This document shows, piece after piece, positions 24,810 to 32,366 of a stretch of 45,463 nucleotides of DNA. This DNA comes from Actinomycetota bacterium (lineage in GTDB: Bacteria; Actinomycetota; Actinomycetes; Actinomycetales; Microbacteriaceae). The stretch covers positions 1 through 45,463 of the forward strand of contig JAFDWK010000059.1 in assembly GCA_018268515.1 (NCBI GenBank). The letters run 5' to 3'. The translations under genes and the position numbers were made by a program. The first letter of the stretch is position 1; every line of letters begins with the position of its first letter. A model generated the notes under the pieces. The model saw only the letters and a program-made list of their open reading frames with translations, searched no databases and was not told where the DNA came from.

Positions 24810-25726
24810 ACCGCCCGGACGCGGGTCGGGCGGGTTCGCCGACGTCTTCCGGTACCAGCAGGCGTACCCACGGCGCGAGGTCGCGGTGAAGGTGCTCGTG
24901 AAAGAGCATCTGGCAGCCGCGTCGATCGAGGCCTTCGCGGCGGAGGCCAACATCATGGCCCGGCTCGCGACGCATCCCGCGATCGTCGCGATCCATCAGG
25001 CGGGCGTCTCCCGGGATGGACGGCCCTACCTCGTGATGGAGTACTGCCCCCGACCGAACCTGCAGCGGCGTCATCGTCAGGCGCCGCTCTCCGAGGCGGA
25101 GACCCTGCGAATCGGGGTGCAGATCGCGGGTGCGATCGAGACGGCGCACCGTGCGGGTGTGCTGCATCGGGACATCAAGCCCGCGAACATCCTCGTCACG
25201 GCGTACGGCACCCCCAAGCTCACCGATCTCGGCATCGCTGCGGTCGTCGGCGGAGTCGGCGCGTCGCAGGGACTCAGCATCCTGTGGTCGGCCCCCGAGA
25301 CCGTCACGGCTCCCGGCCGGGCATCGGCTGCATCCGACGTCTACGCGCTCGCGGCGACGCTCCACACGCTGCTCGCGAACCGCAGCCCCTTCGAGATACC
25401 GGGGGCGCCCAACGCCGCTCAGGATCTCATCACGCAGATCCTCACGGATCCGGTTCCGCCCCTCGGACGGGGCGATGTCTCCGCGGCATGCGACGACGCG
25501 CTGCGCCGGGCGCTGTCGAGAATCCCGCCGAGCGCCCTGCTCCGGCCGCTGGACGCAGACCAATCGCAGCGCCGATACCGTGACGGTGAACGAGACCATC
25601 CCCGGTGACAGCACCTGCCTCACGAACGTGTTGCTGACCCTCGCCGTGAACTCCGACGGAACCCTCTCATACAGCGGCTGGTCGGGCAACGCCTTCCTCA
25701 CCGCGCCGCTGGTGCGCACGGGCTGA
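24803..25726 (+). pseudogene. Decayed Ser/Thr kinase gene
   Basis: ATG 24803 overlaps the preceding stop but its frame leaves the kinase frame at once. Kinase similarity starts abruptly at GSGGFADVF (~24830) in another frame, lacking the ~20 N-terminal residues seen in the intact kinase at 8263. The core is well kept: VAVKVLVKEH, HRDIKPANIL, APETV, but DFG reads DLG. Similarity ends near RRALSR (~25520). No helix lobe end, linker or membrane segment follows. A C-terminal fragment in a third frame (DTVTVNETIPG, TCLTNVLLTL, ending at 25726) may be the remnant of an outer domain. It seems to have lost its start and most of its second half by deletions, and is probably not functional. Confidence 0.8.
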
Positions 25727-25735
25727 CCGGCATCC

Positions 25736-25761
25736 GGTCCACGAGCCTGTCGAGGGGCCGG
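25736..25761. repeat. REP-like repeat copy
   Basis: The sequence starting GGTCCACGAGCCTGTCGAGG matches the dispersed GGTCCCTGAGCCTGTCGAAGGG repeat. It sits just after the decayed kinase gene and is bounded by CATCCGG and CCGGATA. Confidence 0.6.
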
Positions 25762-25836
25762 ATACGTCGCCCGGATGGCGGCGATAGATCTTCTTCCCTC
25801 GCTCCTTGCGCTCCGGAGAAGCAGCGCATCCAGGTG

Positions 25837-25856
25837 ATGGAGGATATTCCCCATCG
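25837..25856 (+). promoter_or_regulatory. Putative operator, copy B of 20-bp locus motif
   Basis: The sequence ATGGAGGATATTCCCCATCG lies 117 bases before the start at 25973. It is preceded by CCAGGTG, as is copy A (ACCAGGTG), so similarity extends slightly beyond the 20-bp core. Confidence 0.65.
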
Positions 25857-25972
25857 CGCCGCCTGCTCCGGTGCGGTGGGATCGAATCACGCCGTGCGGA
25901 TTCTCGGAGTCTGCGGGCGAGGACCGCAGGGCCTCGTGATGCGGCCCGGCATGGAAGGAGATCGCAGGGATC

Positions 25973-28144
25973 ATGACCGATGCCACAGATCCGCGCGATG
26001 CCGCGTGGGCGCAGCTGCACGACCCTGCGACGTCCGCCTCGCGCCTCGCGGAGATCGCGCAGGCGCACCCCGATTTCGCGTCCGCGATCGCCGCGCATCC
26101 GCACTGCTATCCCGAACTGCGTTCCTGGGCGGCGGGCCTCTCTCCGGGTACTTCAGCAGCGGGCGTGCCGATTGTCACTCCCGCAGCGGCTGCCGCCCCC
26201 GCTCCCGCAGCGGCTGCCGCCCCCGCTCCCGCAGCGGCTGCCGCCCCCGCTCCCGCAGCGGCTGCCGCTCCCGGCGCTGCAGCGACCCTGGACGCTGAGC
26301 CGCGCGGATCCGTTGCCGCCCCCATTCGGACCTCGACCAGCTCGTCGTCGCCGGGCCCGCGTTCCGGGATGCTCTCGGCGTTGAGGACCCGCAAGGGCAT
26401 CACGATCACGGCGATCGTCATCGCGGCCGTGCTGCTCATCGGCGGAGGAGGAGCCTGGGCCGCCGTCGCGCTCAGCAGCACCGCAGGTCCGTCCGCAGCC
26501 GCCCCGGCACCGGCCCCCACGACCGATGCGCCGTCCTCACCGCAGCCGATGCCGCTCGTCTGCCCCACGATGAAGCCGGCCGCGCAGGGCTTCGGCAGCG
26601 GTCCGACCTCGACGCCGGCCCCCGACGTCGTGCTGTCATCCGACAGCACTCGCGCCGACCTGACGGCCGAGCTCACGCCGATGCTGTCGGCGGACTCCCC
26701 GATCGTGAAGGCGATCGGCGCGATGCCCGCAGGCACGACCAGGGCAGCGGACGCGCTCCGGGGCGCGCTGTTCACGACCCCGAAAGCCGCCGACGTGCTC
26801 CGCGATCTCGACGCCCGCCTGGCCAGGGAATGCGGCGGGCATCTGATCGCCGATCTCGACGGGATCATCGCGCAGGTCCCGACGATGAAGGGTGACCGGA
26901 TCACCCACACGGAGGATCTGTTCGGCGCATGCGGGGGCAGCTCGGCGCGTAGCCTCGGCTGGTCGGGAAGCACTCAGGTCTTCGCCTGTGACAGCACCGT
27001 GATCTCGCTCGACTACACGAAGCGCACGCTGTCGAGTTACACGATCCCCACCAGCGGGGGCGCGAAGGACGAGTCCACCACATCCCCGGTTCTGACCGGA
27101 GACCACGTGGTGTGGACCCGGACGACGGAGAAGCCGCAACCCGGCCTCGTCCAGCCTCTCTTCACAGGCACCCTCTATTCGGTCGACCTGTCGCTGGCAT
27201 CGCCGCATTCGGTTGCCGTCTTCACCGATCTCACGGCCCCGGCCACTCCTGAGTTCTTCGTGATGGCGGCCGGCGCAGGCTTCGCCGTCGTCGGCGGGCG
27301 TTCCGGCGGGGCCCAGCTCTACACGAACAGCGCGACGGCCCCGAGCGCCATCTACGACGTGCGCACGCCCGACCCGAAGAAGGTCGAGCTGTCGCTGCCT
27401 CCATACCAGAGCGGCATGTACACCCTCGATGTGTCGGACCTGAATGCAGGACTGCTGCCGGTGTGGAAGACGGAGGGCGATCGTGGTGTCTACCTCGACG
27501 TGGCGGCGAAGACGCTGGTCTCCGGAGCGACGTTCGATGCCCGCCTGGATGACGGCGGGTGCCAGAGGCTCATAGTCGCGGGCGATGCCGGCGGCAAAGA
27601 ACAATACGACTCGAGTTCGAATCTCAAGAGCACGCCCTATGTCGTAGCCGCGCCCAGCGCAACAGGATCCCTAGGCGGTAAGGTCGCCGTGTCGACGAGC
27701 GATGGCAACTCGATCCTCGGTTTCGAAGCGGATGGCGTGCTGGTCACGACGCGAGACGGGATCGCTGTGACGGGCTTCGACGGATCCCCGCGTTGGAGCA
27801 TTCCCAGCTCTGTCGCCTCCTTGAAAGGGCGATACCTGGACCGTCTGGTGATGCTGAACAAGTCGGAGAAGTTCGTCATCGTCGATGAGTCCACCGGCAA
27901 GGAGATGACAGATCCGAACGATGAGGTTGCTGTCTTCTTGAAGACGATCTCCGAGAAGGACGCGGCGGAGAACTCGGATCCGCATTTCGCCCTCGTGCAG
28001 GACGGCGACCATGTGCTGCTCTCGGGGTTTATCAAAGACGAGGGCACCGTCGCGCTGCTTCTCACGCGCAGCACGGTCTGCCCCGCCAAGACGGTGCCGG
28101 GCGCGACCACGCCCCTCGCGCAGTTGTTCCCGGTGACGCCGTGA
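25973..28144 (+). CDS. Leucine-rich-variant N-domain plus single-pass protein with large propeller-like outer domain
   Basis: The product has 723 residues. Residues 1-~55 are the leucine-rich-variant module (LAEIAQAHPDFASAIAAHP, YPELRSW). A repetitive Ala/Pro linker and a basic stop-transfer (RTRKGITIT) come before one membrane helix (AIVIAAVLLIGGGGAWAAVA). The outer ~540 residues contain Cys-bearing turns and many short beta strands with DG or GD turns (TQVFACDSTVISLDY, GDHVVWTRTTEK, GVLVTTRDGIAVTGFDG), a pattern typical of beta-propellers of PQQ/WD type. I cannot name the family. RBS GGAAGGAG precedes ATG 25973 by ~14 bases. Copy B of the shared operator lies upstream. A surface-sensing or envelope-binding part linked to an internal docking domain is the best reading. 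Confidence 0.8.
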   Translation: MTDATDPRDAAWAQLHDPATSASRLAEIAQAHPDFASAIAAHPHCYPELRSWAAGLSPGTSAAGVPIVTPAAAAAPAPAAAAAPAPAAAAAPAPAAAAAPGAAATLDAEPRGSVAAPIRTSTSSSSPGPRSGMLSALRTRKGITITAIVIAAVLLIGGGGAWAAVALSSTAGPSAAAPAPAPTTDAPSSPQPMPLVCPTMKPAAQGFGSGPTSTPAPDVVLSSDSTRADLTAELTPMLSADSPIVKAIGAMPAGTTRAADALRGALFTTPKAADVLRDLDARLARECGGHLIADLDGIIAQVPTMKGDRITHTEDLFGACGGSSARSLGWSGSTQVFACDSTVISLDYTKRTLSSYTIPTSGGAKDESTTSPVLTGDHVVWTRTTEKPQPGLVQPLFTGTLYSVDLSLASPHSVAVFTDLTAPATPEFFVMAAGAGFAVVGGRSGGAQLYTNSATAPSAIYDVRTPDPKKVELSLPPYQSGMYTLDVSDLNAGLLPVWKTEGDRGVYLDVAAKTLVSGATFDARLDDGGCQRLIVAGDAGGKEQYDSSSNLKSTPYVVAAPSATGSLGGKVAVSTSDGNSILGFEADGVLVTTRDGIAVTGFDGSPRWSIPSSVASLKGRYLDRLVMLNKSEKFVIVDESTGKEMTDPNDEVAVFLKTISEKDAAENSDPHFALVQDGDHVLLSGFIKDEGTVALLLTRSTVCPAKTVPGATTPLAQLFPVTP
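26191..26277 (+). repeat. 24-bp tandem repeat coding AAAAAPAP
   Basis: About 3.5 identical 24-base units (beginning GCAGCGGCTGCCGCCCCC) encode an Ala/Pro spacer between the N-domain and the membrane helix. The near-perfect identity suggests variable copy number. Confidence 0.85.
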
Positions 28145-28183
28145 CCAGTGGGATGACAGCATGATGCCCGGGGAGGCACGAAC

Positions 28184-28951
28184 ATGGCATTGACGCGCAA
28201 GGTCTGGATCTGGACGCTCTCGGCGGTGATCGCCGGGGGCGCGGTCGCGACCGCGGGCGCGGCGTGGGTGATCACCTCCTCTCACAACGCTCCCGTGTCC
28301 AGCGGGCAGAACGGCTCCGGGACGGGCGGCGGCACACCCGGAGCGGTTCCCGCGCTCTACACGGGTGATGAGCTCACCTGGCTGCTGCTGCCGGACGACA
28401 AGCTCTCCTCCTTGCTCGGGGCGACCGACATCCAGCCGGTGAGCGCGAACTATCACACGGTGGGCGAGCGGGAAGGCGTACACGCGGAGCCCGCCTCCTG
28501 CGATCCGATCGCGTTCCGGGACGACGACGGAATGATCGGCGTTCGAGGAACATCCTGGTCACAAGGTCAACTCGGCGGGAGCATCGTGGTTCGGCAGTTC
28601 GCCAGCGCCGAGCAGGCGGCGGCGAACTTCGACGGGGTCACTGCCGGGCTGCCTTCCTGCTCCACTTTCGAGATCAAGCAGACTGAGAGACTGCTGTCGT
28701 CCGAGACGCTTTCCGAACCGGTCAGCAAGGAGAGCGCTGACGCGAAAGTGGTCGTCTTCGATCAGACCACAACACCGCATGGGCCGTACAACAGCGATCA
28801 CCTGCAGGCTGTGCTTCTGCATGGCAATCTCGTGCTGAATGTGTACCTGAGCCACGATGGCGCACTCGCCCTCGACCAGGGCAAGCTGGCCCAAACCCTC
28901 CTCGACCAGGCGCACGCGGCGCAGGAGAAGCTTGTTCAGGAGCTCGGCTGA
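28184..28951 (+). CDS. Membrane-anchored PknH-sensor-like protein
   Basis: This 255-residue protein has an N-terminal membrane helix (WIWTLSAVIAGGAVATAGAA) and an exported domain. That domain resembles the C-terminal sensor domain of mycobacterial PknH: ELTWLLLPDDKLSSLLGAT, a Cys in EPASCDPIAF, GVRGTSWSQGQL, a second Cys in GLPSCSTFEI, then HLQAVLLHGNLVLNVYL. Two Cys residues could form the disulfide seen in that fold. In mycobacteria the domain is attached to a kinase; here it stands alone on its own anchor. RBS GGGGAGG (28170-28176) lies well before ATG 28184. It might partner the kinase at 8263 or act as an orphan sensor. Assignment rests on pattern resemblance only. Confidence 0.65.
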   Translation: MALTRKVWIWTLSAVIAGGAVATAGAAWVITSSHNAPVSSGQNGSGTGGGTPGAVPALYTGDELTWLLLPDDKLSSLLGATDIQPVSANYHTVGEREGVHAEPASCDPIAFRDDDGMIGVRGTSWSQGQLGGSIVVRQFASAEQAAANFDGVTAGLPSCSTFEIKQTERLLSSETLSEPVSKESADAKVVVFDQTTTPHGPYNSDHLQAVLLHGNLVLNVYLSHDGALALDQGKLAQTLLDQAHAAQEKLVQELG

Positions 28952-28965
28952 TCGTGACGGCGGCG

Positions 28966-31716
28966 CTATTTGGGTGACCTCGTCCACTGGGCGTCGGAGC
29001 GGGCGTAGCGGAACCAGCCCGAGATCGCGGCGGCGTCTGCGGGATCGACCCCTCCGTAGACCGGCATCTCGTAGGTCACGATCGTTCCGTTGTCGAGTTC
29101 CACCGGGTGCTTCCCCTCCGCGATCGTGAGCGGTTCGATGCCTTTGGAGGTCTGCCCTTCCCCCGCGAAGATCGGGTCGCCGATCCGCTGCGGAGTCCCG
29201 GTGCTGAGATCTAGCACGATCACGGCCCATGCGACGGAGCCAGCTCCGGCACAGCACAGTTCCTTCGGCGTTCCTGTGCACTGGATCACGATGACAGCGT
29301 CCTCGACGCCGTCGCCGTTGAAATCGCTCGTGCCGACCAGACGGCTCTCAAGGATCCCCGCGCCCTTGCGATCGGCGTCGAAGCTCTCGCCGACTCCGCC
29401 GGACAGCTGGATCGAGGCGGGTTGATCCCACCCGGCCGCGTTGGGGAGACCGCAGGAACCTGCCGGGATCAGAAGCTGCGCCGCGGAGTCGGCGGTGATC
29501 TCGACCTTCTTCGGCGCCGTGGGCGTCGAGGGGGTCGGCTTGGTGGCCGGTGTTGCCTTCTTCGTCACCGGCGTGTTCCAGGGGTAATTCAGCGTGGTCG
29601 AGTCGGTCAGGGTGAATCCCGAGATCACGCCGGCCGGACCAGGACTGCGAGTGCCCCGCCCGATCCCGCGGAATGTCAGTGTGGAGCCCTCGCGCGTCGC
29701 GATGACATAGTCGTGGATGCCGCCCGCGCTGCTGCTGTAGGACATGCCCTGCGGGATGATATTGATCGCCGTCGCCGCGGTATCGCCGAGGCGTATGCCG
29801 CGCAGCTGCGGCATACGGCTTCCGAGGTCCGCGAGCTGCTCGGGCGTCAGCGATGACCAGCTGCCGTCGCTGCCCACCTGGATCGACGCGATCTTCCCCT
29901 GGTAGATCACCACGCTCAGATCCTTGACGTCCGGCAGCGGGTTGACCGTGACGGGCTTGTCGTCTCCGGAATCGGATCCGGTGACGGATCCGGGCAGAGC
30001 AGCCAGGATCTCCTTCGTCGTCATGCCGAGGCGCAGCGGGCCGACGCCCGCGAAGGTGATCTCCCAGTCGGCGAGGGAGGTGGATGCGGCGATGCCCGTG
30101 CAGCGGCACAGCACGATGCGCTTGATCGTGCCGTTGCCGTACACCGCGTAGCCGTAGGGGCTGCCGGCCGAGACCGCGTAGACCTGGTAGCTGCCGAGGT
30201 CGTCCTTGCCGTGGGCGACGGGCTCGCCGTAGACCTCTGCCGCGTGCGAGGTCTTATCGCCGACCGCGAGGCCGTCGAGCGTGGGCGCCTCGCCGGAGGG
30301 GCGGATCGCGAAGGCGAGGCCTCCGCGGAACTCGATCGTGCCCCAGCCGCAGTCGACGTAGACGACCTCGACGCCGTCCACGGTCTGCCGTTTGGTGACC
30401 TTGAAGTCGGTGGATCGCGTACGCACCTCGTCGAGCGTCATGCCCAGGCGCACGTCGCGGAATCCGTCGGCCGAGATCGTCTTGGCGGTGTCGGTGCCGT
30501 TGGTCGCGGCGGTGATGCGCGAGCCCAGCTGCGTGACGTTGCTCGCGGGGAGGTAGCTGCCGCCGCCGACCCGGCCGATGCATTCCAGCTGCTGCTGCGC
30601 CTGCTCGTCCTTGTCGACGCCGAACCCGACGGCGTGGATCGCGAGGGCGCCGTTCGCGCCGTGCAACTCGGACGCGACCTCGCAGGCGGGTGGCGGTGAA
30701 CAGGTGTCGACGCCGTCGGACACCAGCACGATCGTGCCGGTGCCGTGCTCCGGCAGCATCTTGGCGGCGGTGCGCAGCGCCGGGCCGATCGGTGTGTATC
30801 CGGAGGCCTTGACGCCCTTGATGCTGCTTCCGAGCGCTTTGCGGTCGATCGGGCCCAGCTTCGCCATCGTCTTCACGTCGGTGCATCCGGCGGCCTGCTC
30901 GGCATCCGAGTTGCCGGTCCCGGTGCCGAACACCAGGAGCGCCACCTGGGCGTCGTCGGGCAGTTCGTCGACGGCCTTGAGCATCGCGTCGCGGGCATCG
31001 TCCATCCGTGTGCGTCCCTTGGTCGTCTCGCGGACCATGGAACCGGAGGCGTCCAGGATCAGCACGACCGGCGCGGGGCCGTCTCCTTTCGCGACCACCG
31101 GAGCCTTGCCGGTGCCCTCGGTCGGCGCGGTGGAGCCCGCCCCCGCCGCACCCGTCGCGGTGGAGCTCGTCCCGGATCCGGTCGCAGCCGATCCGCCGTT
31201 CGACGAACTCGACCCGGAGCGCGAGCCCGAGCCCGATGCGGGATCCGCGGCCTGGTCGGCCGAGTCGGCCGCGTGCTGCGCGGCGGACTGCCGCTGGTCT
31301 GCTTGCGTCACGGCGACGGCGGTCGTGATGCCCGCGGTGGCCAGCAGGAGCGCGGCGACGCCCGCGAGCACGGGGACGAGCAGGCGGCGGCGCGGGCCGG
31401 TGGATGCGGCGGCGACGTGCGGCGCGACGGCTCCCGCCGGCGTGATCGGTGCCGTCGTGGCCGGTGCCGTCCGTGCGGCGCCGATCGCGGATCCGACAGC
31501 AGGGGGAGCGGCGGTGAGCAGCGCCTCCTGCTCTCGCTGCCGGGTGAGGGCCTCGGCATGCCGCTCGATCCAGGCGACGAGTTCGGGGTAGGCGTTCGGA
31601 TGCGCGGCGGCCTCCGGCCCGAGCTGCGGGAATGCCTGCGTGATGTGCGCAAGCGTGGTCGGGTCGGTGCGCGGATCGGCGAGCGCCCGGCGTGCGGCAT
31701 CGAGGTCGTCGGTCAT
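28966..31716 (-). CDS. Leucine-rich-variant N-domain plus VWA-domain membrane protein
   Basis: The product is 916 residues, transcribed against its neighbours. Residues 1-~55 are the leucine-rich-variant module (LAHITQAFPQLG, HPNAYPELVAWIERH). A membrane helix follows near 112-135 (LLVPVLAGVAALLLATAGIT), then a Ser/Gly-rich spacer. A VWA domain (~215-400) keeps the MIDAS residues: LILDASGSMV near residue 222, YTPIGPAL and LVSDGVDTCSP. Several repeated ~100-residue outer segments (DVRLGMTLDEV, PLRLGMTTKEIL, IRLGDTAATAI) follow. The C-terminus has an FG-GAP-like DFNGDGVEDAVIVIQ. RBS GAGGAGG lies before the ATG at 31716. It is likely a surface binding protein with a metal-dependent adhesion fold. 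It is the only minus-strand gene in the accessory region. Confidence 0.88.
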   Translation of the reverse strand: MTDDLDAARRALADPRTDPTTLAHITQAFPQLGPEAAAHPNAYPELVAWIERHAEALTRQREQEALLTAAPPAVGSAIGAARTAPATTAPITPAGAVAPHVAAASTGPRRRLLVPVLAGVAALLLATAGITTAVAVTQADQRQSAAQHAADSADQAADPASGSGSRSGSSSSNGGSAATGSGTSSTATGAAGAGSTAPTEGTGKAPVVAKGDGPAPVVLILDASGSMVRETTKGRTRMDDARDAMLKAVDELPDDAQVALLVFGTGTGNSDAEQAAGCTDVKTMAKLGPIDRKALGSSIKGVKASGYTPIGPALRTAAKMLPEHGTGTIVLVSDGVDTCSPPPACEVASELHGANGALAIHAVGFGVDKDEQAQQQLECIGRVGGGSYLPASNVTQLGSRITAATNGTDTAKTISADGFRDVRLGMTLDEVRTRSTDFKVTKRQTVDGVEVVYVDCGWGTIEFRGGLAFAIRPSGEAPTLDGLAVGDKTSHAAEVYGEPVAHGKDDLGSYQVYAVSAGSPYGYAVYGNGTIKRIVLCRCTGIAASTSLADWEITFAGVGPLRLGMTTKEILAALPGSVTGSDSGDDKPVTVNPLPDVKDLSVVIYQGKIASIQVGSDGSWSSLTPEQLADLGSRMPQLRGIRLGDTAATAINIIPQGMSYSSSAGGIHDYVIATREGSTLTFRGIGRGTRSPGPAGVISGFTLTDSTTLNYPWNTPVTKKATPATKPTPSTPTAPKKVEITADSAAQLLIPAGSCGLPNAAGWDQPASIQLSGGVGESFDADRKGAGILESRLVGTSDFNGDGVEDAVIVIQCTGTPKELCCAGAGSVAWAVIVLDLSTGTPQRIGDPIFAGEGQTSKGIEPLTIAEGKHPVELDNGTIVTYEMPVYGGVDPADAAAISGWFRYARSDAQWTRSPK

Positions 31717-31760
31717 GGAACCCTCCTCAGCCCAGCTTATGGATCCGCTGAACCCCCGCG

Positions 31761-31780
31761 ATGGGGGATATTGCCCATCG
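31761..31780 (+). promoter_or_regulatory. Putative operator, copy C of 20-bp locus motif
   Basis: The sequence ATGGGGGATATTGCCCATCG, with the preceding CG, forms the dyad CGATGGG-N8-CCCATCG. It lies 45 bases before the VWA gene start and 133 before the lipoprotein start, in the divergent gap, so it could serve both. Confidence 0.7.
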
Positions 31781-31786
31781 TCCGGC

Positions 31787-31806
31787 CGGGGGCACATTGC
31801 CCATCG
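31787..31806 (+). promoter_or_regulatory. Putative operator, copy D of 20-bp locus motif
   Basis: The sequence CGGGGGCACATTGCCCATCG follows copy C with 26-bp spacing, about 2.5 helical turns. It is the weakest copy on its left half. Confidence 0.55.
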
Positions 31807-31912
31807 GGGATCCTGGCTCGCTGCGCTGAGATCGGTCGTGCTCGGGACGAACCGAGCACGACGAACCCGGCGATGCGGGACCCCCGCGATCGCCACGACG
31901 AAAGGAACCATC

Positions 31913-32197
31913 ATGATGAAGGAAGCACTGCGTGCCGTGGCTGTCGCGAGCGTGCTGGCTATCGGTGCCGTGTCGATGGCGGGCTGTTCGGCCGGGTCCA
32001 AGGGCGGTGACACCGCCTGCGGCGACTACAAGAAGATGTCCTCGTCCGACCAGAAGGCCGTCATCAAGGCCTTCTTCGCGGAGAAGGGCGACTCGAGCCC
32101 CTCCAATGGCAAGATCCTGCTCTCGCAGCAGTCGGCACGGCTGTATTGCGCGACCGTGGGCAGCGACTCCTCGCCCATCCGTGGCATCGACGGCTGA
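31913..32197 (+). CDS. Small secreted lipoprotein
   Basis: The 94-residue product has a type II signal peptide: basic start MMKEALRAV, hydrophobic core ASVLAIGAVSM and lipobox MAGC with Cys25. The mature part (~70 residues) has two further Cys residues in ACGDYKKMSSSDQK and LYCATVG that could pair. This C-GDY-MS-DQ...YC pattern occurs in small actinobacterial lipoproteins, some labelled HdeA-like; I treat that only as a hint. RBS AAAGGAA (31901-31907) precedes ATG 31913; ATG 31916 also fits. It diverges from the VWA gene, with the operator pair between. Function is unknown. Confidence 0.8.
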   Translation: MMKEALRAVAVASVLAIGAVSMAGCSAGSKGGDTACGDYKKMSSSDQKAVIKAFFAEKGDSSPSNGKILLSQQSARLYCATVGSDSSPIRGIDG

Positions 32198-32247
32198 GCG
32201 GCTCGGAGGAGACGGACACGATGAGGCCTTCTGGTCCGCCGCGCCGG

Positions 32248-32276
32248 CCCGGCGAGCGGGGTGACTGCTCGCCGGG
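32248..32276 (+). terminator. Hairpin after the lipoprotein gene
   Basis: A perfect 10-bp stem CCCGGCGAGC / GCTCGCCGGG has a 9-base loop and begins 50 bases after the lipoprotein stop. There is no T tract, so termination or mRNA stabilisation are both possible. Confidence 0.55.
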
Positions 32277-32289
32277 TGGGAACCCCGCC

Positions 32290-32309
32290 GTGGGGGATTT
32301 TCCCCATCG
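32290..32309 (+). promoter_or_regulatory. Putative operator, copy E of 20-bp locus motif
   Basis: The sequence GTGGGGGATTTTCCCCATCG lies 58 bases before the start at 32367. Both copies C and E are preceded by AACCCC-type sequence. Confidence 0.65.
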
Positions 32310-32366
32310 CGCGGGTCGGCGGAGTGCGATGGGATTCGGGCAGAGAAGGCGATGCGGAGGATGGAT

